From: DASTGO01 sp035719045
Lineage (GTDB): Bacteria > Actinomycetota > Actinomycetes > Actinomycetales > Kineosporiaceae
Assembly: GCA_035719045.1 (NCBI GenBank)
Contig: DASTGO010000016.1
Location: 1-20,987 of the forward strand
DNA: 20,987 nucleotides
Reading direction: 5' to 3'
Shown here: positions 6,482 to 13,297 of the stretch, piece after piece
Layout of the letters: every line of letters starts with the position of its first letter
Numbering within the stretch: position 1 is the first letter of the stretch
The notes under the pieces: generated by a model
What the model saw: the letters and a program-made list of their open reading frames with translations, nothing else
The model's database searches: none
Told to the model about the DNA's origin: nothing
Translations under genes and position numbers: made by a program

Positions 6482-7695
6482 GGCGGGTCCCGATGCCGCC
6501 CAGGCCGGACTGGCTGCAGCGGGTGCAGTCCCAGGGCCTGGGCTATGCGGTGGACCGCGGGGCCGACGGCGGGGTCCGGCCGTACTGGCATGAGGCGCAC
6601 GCCTACGAGATCGGCGGCGAGGAGGCCGACCGGCTCGAGGAGATCACCGGGCAGCTGCACGGGATGTGCGTCCAGGCGGCCGGACATCTGCTGGAGTCAC
6701 CGCGGCTGTGGACCTCCCTCGGCCTGCCGGCCCAGGCCCGGGAACTGTTGCGGCACAGCCTTTCCACCGAGCAGGACTGGTCCCTCTACGGCCGGTTCGA
6801 CCTGGCCTGGGACGGGCACGGCACCGCGAAACTGTTGGAGTACAACGCCGACACCCCCGCCGGACTGGTCGAGGCCGCGGTCTGCCAGTGGATGTGGCTG
6901 GAGGACCTGCTGCCGGACAACGACCAGTGGAACCTGCTGCACGAGCTGCTGGTGGCCACCTGGACCGGTCTCGCACCGCAGATCCCGGACGGCAGAGTGC
7001 ATCTGACCGTCGGGGAGGGGGAACCCGACGAGGACCGGTGCACCGTCGCCTATCTCGCGGACACCGCAGCCGAGGCGGGCCTGGATCCGTTGCTGCTCAC
7101 CATGGAGGAGCTCGGCTGGGATGCCCGGCACGGTCGCTTCGTCGGCGGCACCGACGACGACGTGGTCGCCGCGGTCTTCAAGATGTACCCGTGGGAGTGG
7201 CTGCTCACCGACCGGTTCGGGGCGCACGTCCTGGCCGGTGCGCCGACCCGGTGGATCGAGCCGGCGTGGAAGGCGCTGGCGGGGTCCAAGACCCTCCTGG
7301 TCGCGCTCTGGGAGTGCTATCCCGGCCATGAGCTGCTGCTGCCCGCCACTCTCGGCGAGCCCGGACCGTGGCCCGGGTACGTGGCCAAGCCGGTGTACGG
7401 CTGGGAGGGCGCCGGGATCGAGGTGGTGACCCCGGACTTCCGGCACCGGCAGCCGGCCGGGCACACCGGCGGCCAGCAGGTCGTCTACCAGCAGCACCAC
7501 CCGATCCCAGGCTTCGAGGGTGCCCACCCGGTGCTCGGCACCTGGGTGGTCGGCGGGCAGCCGGCCGGGCTGGGGATCCGGGAGTCCGACGGCCCGGTGA
7601 CCGACACCCACGCCCGCTTCGTGCCGCACTACCTGACCACGCCACGGTCCACACCGGAGCAGGTCGCCGGCTGGCTGGCGTCGACCCGAGGCTGA
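6478..7695 (+). CDS. Glutathionylspermidine synthase-like ATP-grasp ligase (YgiC/YjfC type)
   Basis: This 405-residue cytoplasmic enzyme has the pre-ATP-grasp and ATP-grasp domain of the glutathionylspermidine synthase family but no amidase domain. Characteristic segments are FDLAWDG...LLEYNADTPAGLVEA (108-133), KMYPWEWL (235-242), EPAWKALAGSKTLLVALWECYPGHELLLPA (261-290, split motif), YVAKPVYGWEGAGI (301-314, the nucleotide/metal-binding strand and loop) and GTWVVGGQPAGLGIRES...RFVPHY (354-385). The length matches E. coli YgiC. The start ATG at 6478 overlaps the lipoprotein stop. Actinomycetes generally lack glutathione, so true glutathionylspermidine is an unlikely product. The substrate is probably another peptide or amine, and the lipoprotein may be a substrate or partner. 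Confidence 0.88.
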   Translation: MRRVPMPPRPDWLQRVQSQGLGYAVDRGADGGVRPYWHEAHAYEIGGEEADRLEEITGQLHGMCVQAAGHLLESPRLWTSLGLPAQARELLRHSLSTEQDWSLYGRFDLAWDGHGTAKLLEYNADTPAGLVEAAVCQWMWLEDLLPDNDQWNLLHELLVATWTGLAPQIPDGRVHLTVGEGEPDEDRCTVAYLADTAAEAGLDPLLLTMEELGWDARHGRFVGGTDDDVVAAVFKMYPWEWLLTDRFGAHVLAGAPTRWIEPAWKALAGSKTLLVALWECYPGHELLLPATLGEPGPWPGYVAKPVYGWEGAGIEVVTPDFRHRQPAGHTGGQQVVYQQHHPIPGFEGAHPVLGTWVVGGQPAGLGIRESDGPVTDTHARFVPHYLTTPRSTPEQVAGWLASTRG

Positions 7696-7739
7696 ACCCC
7701 GGCCCGCACGGACAGATCCTCAGCGCGCCCAGATCCTCA

Positions 7740-7757
7740 GCCCTCCCGGACGGGGGC
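7740..7757. terminator. Hairpin between convergent genes
   Basis: GCCCTC (7740-7745) pairs with GGGGGC (7752-7757, one G-T pair) around CCGGAC. It lies in the 70-bp gap between the convergent ATP-grasp gene and the giant minus-strand gene, a position suited to a bidirectional terminator. The same gap holds CAGATCCTCAGC twice in direct orientation. The stem is short. Confidence 0.35.
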
Positions 7758-7765
7758 CCGACCTG

Positions 7766-10700
7766 TCAAGGCGTCGGTGACCCGCCCGATCCGTTCGTCG
7801 ACGATCCTCCCGAGGACGACGGGTGGCGGGCGTCGCCGGACCGCCGTCGCTTGGGTGCCGGGTCCTGGGCCGCGGGCCGTCTCCCCCGGGCGCCGGGCGA
7901 ACCTGCGCGCGGGGCGGAGGGGGAGCCCACTGGGGCCGCGGTGTGCGCCTCAGGGGAGGCCAACTGGTGCAGCCACGGTGCCTGGTCGAGCCGCCCGGCG
8001 GCATCGACGCTCGGGGCAGCCGGCTCCGGAAACCAGCCGTGCAGCTGGGTCCAGACGCGGGGCCCGGCGGCGTCGTCGACGGCGGTGACGAACGCGGTCA
8101 CCAGGTCTGCCCAAGCCTTCGGCTTCTTCCGGTCGGGAGCTGCCGGGGCGGCCAGCCGGTTCACCTCGAGCAGTGCCTTCTGGTAGGCGTACTGGATCGC
8201 CTCGAGCTCGTTCGGGCTCAGACCGGCGGCGTCCGCGACGTGCCGGGCCTGGTGGAGGAAGGTCTGGACCAGGGCCCAGGTCACGGCGACACCCGTGGTG
8301 TCGTACGCCGTGCCACCGGGACAGTTCCGGGAGGTGAGGACGTCGGCGATGACCGCGGCCGTGGAGGCCGGCACAGCAGCGGGTCCGGGGTACCCGGAGC
8401 TGCCGGGTTGGGTCAGGTACGGACGGCTTGTCCGGTGCCACACGGCCCCGAGCACGCTGCGCCCCCAGGACTGCTGCGCGGCGCGGTAGGCCTCCGGAAC
8501 TCCCTGTGTCTCAGCGGAGTTCCGGCGAGGCCTGGTTGGCAGTGTTGTCAGAACGACCAGCCGGGACGCGACGGCCGCCAGCTCGGGGTCGTCCCGCCAG
8601 GGCGCGGCCCAGTCCAGCGGCGGCGTCGCCGAGGGCGGCCTACGGGGAGCGCGGGTCCGCGCCGGCCAGTGGGCGTGCAACCTCTCCTTCAGCCGCAAGT
8701 CCTCACCCAAGCCCGCCTCCTCGAAGTGCGCCAGCACCCGTCTGCGCAGGTCCCGACTGATCCGAGGCGGGTTCGAGCTCATCAGCGGCTCGGCAACGAG
8801 ATCAGCGGATCCCCGCTCGAAGGCGGGGGCGATCGGCTGCAGGAGCCGGTCCTGCAGGTGGGCCCAGACCTGGGGACCGGCACCGGCGTTGACCGTGGTG
8901 ACGAACGTGGACACCAGTGTCGCCCACTCGGCCGGCCAGTTCCTAGCGATGACTGACGGGGCGGACAGCTTGGTCAGGTCGTGCAGCGCGGTCTCGTGGG
9001 CCTCGCTGACCGCGACGAGCCCGGATCCGGTCCCGAATCCGGCGAGGCCAGCGGTGGCGGCGCGCAGGGTCTGGTCGAAGAAGGCCAGGACCAGGGCGGC
9101 CGTCACCCCTGCGCCCGGCTTGTCGTATTCGTAGCCGCTGGAGGCAACCCGGGAGGTGAGCGCCTCCACGATCTGTGCAGCTGTGCGCGCCGGGTCGGAG
9201 GCACGGGTGCCGTCCGGTCGGGCGGAGTCCATGCCGCCCGTCCAGCGCCATGCCGCGCCGAGCACCCTGCGCCCCCAGGCATCCCGCTCGGCGGGAAAGG
9301 GATCCGCAGGCATCTGCTGCGTATCGGAGCGGTTGCCCAACCGCCTCGGCAGAATGGTCAGGGCCAGGAGCTCGGGGAGGACCGCGCGGAGTTCGGGGAC
9401 CTCCACCCACAGCCTGGCCCAGTCCGCAGGGGGGCTCACGGACGCCTTCGACCTCTGCCCGGCCGACGTCTCTGCAGTGGGCTGCGGCACAGCCGGCCAG
9501 TACTCGAACAGCCTCTGCTTCTCACCGTGCTTGAGGCCGGCGTCGAGGAAGATCTGGTGCACCGCTGTGCGCAGGGCCTCACTGATCCGGGGCGGGTGGC
9601 TGCTGACCGGCGCGCCGGCCAGCACGGCCCGGACGGGCTCACCAACGGGGTCCATGTGGTGCTCGGCCGGGGGCTCGACGGCCTCCGCAGGCTCGACGGC
9701 CACCACCGGCTCAACGAACACCACCGGCTCGACGGCCACCACCGGCTCGACGATCGCCACCGGCTCGACGATCGCCACCGGCTCAACCAACGGCTCAACG
9801 ACCACCGCCGGCTCGGCCAGCATCTCAACCAACGGCGCTAGAGGCGGCACGACGAGGTCGGGAACCGGTCCCTGCCGGTCGGCCGCAACGGGCGGGGCCG
9901 CCGGGTGCCGGGGCTCGGGGGCTGCGTGTCCCACGACGTCGAAGCTCTCGGCGTGGTCGGCGTGCTGCGGGGTGGTGGGTGCGAAGTCGACGGAGAACTC
10001 GACGGGCGGGCCGCTCCTCGTGGCAGGCGAGTGGGCCCGGACGGCTGGGGCGAGCGGCCCGGCGGCGGGTTGTCGCCCCTCCAGCCAGCCGCGCAGCGAC
10101 GGCCAGGCCGAGCCGTCGGTGGCCTGGTCCACAGCGGCGGCGAAGGCATGCAGGTAGGTCACCCAGCGGTCAGGGGCGGTGTGCGGGCCGGGCGGAACCT
10201 CCGCGAGGGTGGTGAAAGAGATGACCGCGGACACGTGGGCGAGACGCAGGACCGACGCCGACTGAGGTGCTTCCGCCGAGATGACCTGCATGGTCTGGTC
10301 GACGAAGGCCTGGGCCAAGGTCGCGGCCAGCCCCACCGATGCCGGGTCGAGGAACGCTGCGAGTCCTGGGGAGTGGCCGAAAACGACCGCGGGGACCGCC
10401 TCGGCGACCAGGTGCGCGATCAGGGCGTCAGCGCCCTCACCGTGGTGGGGCGCGGTGCTGGCGACCTCTCGCCAGAGGCCCGCCATGACCTTCCGCTGCA
10501 ACGTCTGCCGGACGACCGTCCGCCGGTCCTGCTCCGCGGCGTCGGGGAGGCGGTGGCTGCTGCCGGCCTCGCCGGACCCGGCCTGGGCCGGCGGGGGCAG
10601 CGCGGCGAGAGCCAGCAGCGACGGGTAGGCGTCGGCCAGGTGGGTGGTGTCACGCCAGAACGGCCACAGCGCCTTGACCGCCGGTTGCTCGCCCAGGCGA

Positions 10701-12907
10701 AGCAGGGCGGTGGCGACGTGGTCCTGGGCGGAAGGGTCGAGGGCGGCATCTCGCACGGTGAGCCAGGCGGTCTCCCACGAGGCGCGGTATCCCGGATCGA
10801 CCGACGGGTCCCATGCCGCGGGGCCCGTATCGGCGACCTGGCTCGGGCCGGCAACCTGGCTCGGGTCGACGGCCTGGCTCGGGCCGGCGACCTGACTCGG
10901 GTCGACGGCCTGGCTCGGGCCGGCAACCGGGCTCGGGCCGGCGACCTGGCTCGGGTCGACGGCCATCGACCACGGAGCCGGCGGGACGGGCTGGTGTAGG
11001 AGGCCGGGAAGCTCTGCGCCCGCTACGGCGGACACACCGGGATCAGGTTGCAACGCAAAGGGTGCGGCCTCATACCCGAGTGCCGGGTCGACCTGCCGGG
11101 CGAATCCGGCCCCGGCCGGCTCCGGGTCGTTGACCTGCCACGCCTGGGCCGCAGGCTCCGGGAACCCCGGTGCCTGCGCCTGGCCACTCTGGGCGAAACC
11201 GACTCCCGACGGATCCGCCCAACCGCTGCCATGGAGGTCGGAGCCGAAGGGCTGCTCCCCCGTGGTGTTGAGCCACATCTGCCCGAGCCAACTGGTGTGG
11301 TGGGGATCGGCGAGGGTGTGGGCCGCGGGCGGGGCGCTCGGGGGCAGGGCGACGGCCTCCGGTGCCGCCGCCGGGGAGGACGGGACCCCGTCGCCGAGCA
11401 CACCATTCAGGAACGCGATCTCATCCGGGGCAAGGAACGGACTCGCAGCCCCGTTCGGCTCGGCCAGGTGCGGAGCAGCACCCGGAGGCAGGACAACGGC
11501 CTCCGGTGCCGCCGCCGGAGAGGACGGGACCCCGTCTCCGAGCACACCATTCAGGAACGCAATCTCATCCGGGGCAAGGAACGGGCTCGCAGGCCCGTTC
11601 GGCTCCGCCGGGTGCGAGGGAAGTTCTGGCGCGGGTGCGGGCTGGAGAGGAGGCGGTCCGGCCGGGAGTGCCGCGCCCCAGCTGGTGCCGACGTCCTCGG
11701 CGGTCTGGCGGTAGTCAGGGGTCCAGATCCGGGTCAGCGGCGAGGTGGGCCGTGTCTGGCCGTGATGGACCTGCACCGTCGATTCGGTCACCGTGCCGGG
11801 GCTAGGGGTGAGGTCACCGGAGGTGGTGGTGGTGGTGGTGCCGGTTCCGGTGGTGTTGCGGGTGGGGATGGTGCTGGTGGTGCTGGTGAGCTCTGTCGAG
11901 GGGGTGGTGGGGTCGAGGGTGATCTTGTCGGGGATGGTGATGTGGGTGTCGGGGACACCGGCGCCGCCGCGGAGCATGCCCGTGTAGTAGCGGTGTCCGC
12001 CCTTGCGTCCGCCGAGTCCGGCCAGCCCGGAGACACCCTCGTCGATCGCTCCTGCGGTGGTGGAGAACGTGTCGGGGTTCCAGCCCTGGTGTTGCGCCGC
12101 CCCCGACGCCCCGTCGGTGACCCACTCGTGGACACCGCCGCGGATGGTTTCGCCGGCCCAGTGTCCGGCCTCGTGTCCGGCGTTCTTGCCCAGCACCCCG
12201 CCCAGGGCGTTCCCGAGTGCCTTGGTCGGGTAGTGGCCCAGGCCCTGCATGATCGGGCCGAGCGCACCGCCGATCGCGCCGGTGATCGCCGCGGACCGGG
12301 TCAGGTTCTTGTCCCACTCGGTGCGCCCGATCGAGTGCCCGGTCTGCCGTTGCATGATCTGCGCGAACTGCGCGATCGCGTCCAGACCGAGCTGCAGCAC
12401 CTCACCGGTGGCGACCGCGATCACCAGCTGCTTCAGCACCGCCCCCGCGAACTGCCAGCCGAAGGCCTGCAGGGCCGCGATCCCCGCCGCACTGGCCCCG
12501 AACGTCCACGGGATCATCGCCAGCAGGTACAGGATCTGCGCAGCCAGAATGATCAACTCTTCGATCACGATGATCTTCATGTACTGCGTCTGCACCGCCA
12601 CACCGTGCAGGTAGTTGCCCAGCTCCCCGTACGCCGCCGCCAGTTTCTCCAGGGCCAGGTCCCCGTCCCCGGTCACCACCGCCACCGACTGCGCCAACGC
12701 CTTCTGCGCGTCTCCCACCAGCGCACCGGAATCGGCCAGCCACCGCGCCGACCGGGTCACCTCCGGCGCGATCTGCATCAACTCGCGGCCGGCCGCCAGC
12801 CACAACTGCGCCAGATCATTGATCTCATCCTCGTCCACCGCCGGCCAGCCGTCACCGCTCAGGACATGGAACATCTGCCCCGCCCACGGCGGAACCTCAA
12901 GACCCAC
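7766..12907 (-). CDS. Giant WXG100/CpnT-N-like protein with triplicated C-terminal module
   Basis: 1713 residues. I chose the GTG at 12907 (first residues GLEVPPWAG) because GAGGAG at 12914-12919 is correctly spaced and this is where CpnT-type N-terminal domains begin. Residues 1-310 form that helical domain. VLSGDGWPAVDEDEI and a WLAAGRELMQIAPEV helix come first, then hydrophobic segments around 110-146 and 153-180, then a Gly-rich region with HEAGH at 245-249. Residues 310-710 are disordered Thr/Pro/Ala-rich linker with a 48-residue duplication and a 6-residue repeat. Three homologous modules lie at about 710-945, 1101-1360 and 1377-1632. An Ala/Pro/Glu/Val hexapeptide repeat sits between the first two, and the protein ends in a basic PKRRRSG plus Ser/Gly tail. 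Related proteins are secreted by type VII systems and often end in toxins. No toxin domain is recognisable, and no immunity-type gene follows (a convergent enzyme gene does). The function is unknown. Confidence 0.85.
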   Translation of the reverse strand: MGLEVPPWAGQMFHVLSGDGWPAVDEDEINDLAQLWLAAGRELMQIAPEVTRSARWLADSGALVGDAQKALAQSVAVVTGDGDLALEKLAAAYGELGNYLHGVAVQTQYMKIIVIEELIILAAQILYLLAMIPWTFGASAAGIAALQAFGWQFAGAVLKQLVIAVATGEVLQLGLDAIAQFAQIMQRQTGHSIGRTEWDKNLTRSAAITGAIGGALGPIMQGLGHYPTKALGNALGGVLGKNAGHEAGHWAGETIRGGVHEWVTDGASGAAQHQGWNPDTFSTTAGAIDEGVSGLAGLGGRKGGHRYYTGMLRGGAGVPDTHITIPDKITLDPTTPSTELTSTTSTIPTRNTTGTGTTTTTTSGDLTPSPGTVTESTVQVHHGQTRPTSPLTRIWTPDYRQTAEDVGTSWGAALPAGPPPLQPAPAPELPSHPAEPNGPASPFLAPDEIAFLNGVLGDGVPSSPAAAPEAVVLPPGAAPHLAEPNGAASPFLAPDEIAFLNGVLGDGVPSSPAAAPEAVALPPSAPPAAHTLADPHHTSWLGQMWLNTTGEQPFGSDLHGSGWADPSGVGFAQSGQAQAPGFPEPAAQAWQVNDPEPAGAGFARQVDPALGYEAAPFALQPDPGVSAVAGAELPGLLHQPVPPAPWSMAVDPSQVAGPSPVAGPSQAVDPSQVAGPSQAVDPSQVAGPSQVADTGPAAWDPSVDPGYRASWETAWLTVRDAALDPSAQDHVATALLRLGEQPAVKALWPFWRDTTHLADAYPSLLALAALPPPAQAGSGEAGSSHRLPDAAEQDRRTVVRQTLQRKVMAGLWREVASTAPHHGEGADALIAHLVAEAVPAVVFGHSPGLAAFLDPASVGLAATLAQAFVDQTMQVISAEAPQSASVLRLAHVSAVISFTTLAEVPPGPHTAPDRWVTYLHAFAAAVDQATDGSAWPSLRGWLEGRQPAAGPLAPAVRAHSPATRSGPPVEFSVDFAPTTPQHADHAESFDVVGHAAPEPRHPAAPPVAADRQGPVPDLVVPPLAPLVEMLAEPAVVVEPLVEPVAIVEPVAIVEPVVAVEPVVFVEPVVAVEPAEAVEPPAEHHMDPVGEPVRAVLAGAPVSSHPPRISEALRTAVHQIFLDAGLKHGEKQRLFEYWPAVPQPTAETSAGQRSKASVSPPADWARLWVEVPELRAVLPELLALTILPRRLGNRSDTQQMPADPFPAERDAWGRRVLGAAWRWTGGMDSARPDGTRASDPARTAAQIVEALTSRVASSGYEYDKPGAGVTAALVLAFFDQTLRAATAGLAGFGTGSGLVAVSEAHETALHDLTKLSAPSVIARNWPAEWATLVSTFVTTVNAGAGPQVWAHLQDRLLQPIAPAFERGSADLVAEPLMSSNPPRISRDLRRRVLAHFEEAGLGEDLRLKERLHAHWPARTRAPRRPPSATPPLDWAAPWRDDPELAAVASRLVVLTTLPTRPRRNSAETQGVPEAYRAAQQSWGRSVLGAVWHRTSRPYLTQPGSSGYPGPAAVPASTAAVIADVLTSRNCPGGTAYDTTGVAVTWALVQTFLHQARHVADAAGLSPNELEAIQYAYQKALLEVNRLAAPAAPDRKKPKAWADLVTAFVTAVDDAAGPRVWTQLHGWFPEPAAPSVDAAGRLDQAPWLHQLASPEAHTAAPVGSPSAPRAGSPGARGRRPAAQDPAPKRRRSGDARHPSSSGGSSTNGSGGSPTP
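8012..10780 (-). repeat. Three tandem copies of an unrecognised protein module within the giant gene
   Basis: Module A occupies about 10780-10073, B 9607-8828 and C 8779-8012, reading along the minus strand. B and C share SSxPPRIS-xxLR, AGL, a WPA step, DWA, PEL-AV, L-LT-LP-R, TQ, WGR-VLGA-W and LTSR. They also share a G-VT-ALV-F-Q helix and a final WA-LV-FVT-V...GP-VW-L block. Module A is more divergent: it lacks the SSxPPRIS start but keeps LWPFW, the L-ALAALP block, LAQAFVDQT and W-TYLHAFAAAVD...WPSLRGWL. The copies diverge at DNA level, so the duplication is old. Confidence 0.8.
9672..9809 (-). repeat. 18-bp tandem repeats encoding VEPVxx hexapeptides
   Basis: About seven 18-bp units of the form GGCTCGACGGCCACCACC run from 9672 to 9809 (as read on the plus strand), with one 12-bp unit at 9780-9791. 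They encode a string of VEPVAI, VEPVVA and VEPVVF between modules A and B. This is a rigid, acidic, extended Pro/Val spacer. Two adjacent units (9744-9761 and 9762-9779) are identical, indicating recent slippage. Confidence 0.85.
10833..10958 (-). repeat. Seven 18-bp tandem repeats encoding VAGPSQ/AVDPSQ
   Basis: Seven contiguous 18-bp units lie at 10833, 10851, 10869, 10887, 10905, 10923 and 10941. They differ from the core GCGACCTGGCTCGGGCCG at only a few positions. The peptide alternates VAGPSQ and AVDPSQ, a flexible linker just before module A. Near identity of units suggests the copy number varies between strains. Confidence 0.9.
11352..11620 (-). repeat. 144-bp duplication encoding a 48-residue motif twice
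   Basis: The segment beginning at 11352 recurs 144 bp later at 11496 with few differences. Each copy encodes EPNG-x-ASPFL, APDEIAFLNGVLGDG and VPSSPAAAPEAV, a conserved amphipathic stretch inside disordered linker. The near-identical core hints at a functional short linear motif or a recent duplication. Confidence 0.9.
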
Positions 12908-13045
12908 TGCCACTCCTCGTGGCGCCGAGAGGGGGCTGCGTGGACCCTGCTTCCCCTGGGCGCCCATCGCCCGGCCCCGCCGAAGTCAGCGCCCTGGTCA
13001 CGACAAGGGCACCTGCGCCGACGGCAATCCGACGCGAACGCTTTC

Positions 13046-13061
13046 ATGTAAGCGCTTACAT
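13046..13061. promoter_or_regulatory. Perfect 16-bp palindrome of LacI/cre operator type
   Basis: ATGTAAGCGCTTACAT is its own reverse complement and matches the TG-x-AA-x-CG-x-TT-x-CA pattern of LacI/GalR-family operators and CcpA cre sites. It lies 139 bp upstream of the giant gene start. TTGAGA on the minus strand (13066-13061) directly abuts it and could be a -35 element. No LacI-family gene is in the window, so the regulator would act in trans. Confidence 0.6.
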
Positions 13062-13208
13062 CTCAACCGTGCCCCTTGGGCCCCCAACCCCGCTGACCAT
13101 CTCGACCGCGCCCATCCCCGGCTCCGTTCACCCTCATGAGGACGAGCCGGCCATCGGACGGGCGAGCCCAGCACGCCCCACAATCGGGATATACCCGACA
13201 GTCACCCT

Positions 13209-13236
13209 GCCGTGACCGGAACCCACAGGTCACGGC
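13209..13236. promoter_or_regulatory. 9-bp inverted repeat upstream of the CpaB-like gene
   Basis: GCCGTGACC (13209-13217) is exactly complementary to GGTCACGGC (13228-13236) across a 10-bp spacer, 25 bp upstream of the -35 candidate. A shorter dyad TCGGG-ATATA-CCCGA lies at 13184-13198. Either could bind a dimeric regulator of the downstream gene. A transcribed hairpin is less likely because the site is upstream of the promoter. Confidence 0.45.
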
Positions 13237-13260
13237 GGGAGACGAGTTCCGGCATCGCCA

Positions 13261-13289
13261 TCGACCGGCCCCCGGCTCGCGGCTAGTCT
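13261..13289 (+). promoter_or_regulatory. Candidate promoter giving a leaderless transcript
   Basis: TCGACC (13261-13266) and TAGTCT (13284-13289) are spaced 17 bp apart. Only 8 bp separate the -10 from the ATG at 13298, and no Shine-Dalgarno is present. The A of the start codon would therefore be at or near the transcription start, as in the leaderless mRNAs common in actinobacteria. Confidence 0.5.
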
Positions 13290-13297
13290 GACCAGCC

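Larger units (their letters stand above)
12908..13297. other. 390-bp divergent intergenic region with several dyads
   Basis: No gene is supported between the giant minus-strand gene and the CpaB-like plus-strand gene. The region holds a 16-bp perfect palindrome (13046-13061), CCTCATGAGG (13132-13141), TCGGG-ATATA-CCCGA (13184-13198), a 9-bp inverted repeat (13209-13236) and a probable promoter (13261-13289). A clear promoter for the giant gene was not found. Confidence 0.5.

Noticed and set aside
9672..10958. 18-bp arrays as possible CRISPR or iteron repeats
   Set aside because: Units are contiguous without unique spacers, keep the reading frame of the giant gene and encode hexapeptides, so they are coding minisatellites.
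11822..11840. GGT trinucleotide run
   Set aside because: It is the codon run for a poly-Thr stretch in the disordered linker of the giant protein and has no separate role that I can support.
11048..13051. Plus-strand ORF of about 670 codons opposite the giant gene's N-terminal half
   Set aside because: Shadow frame: the minus strand encodes the recognisable CpnT-like domain with a good ribosome site. The plus-strand product is Arg/Gly-rich and lacks motifs.
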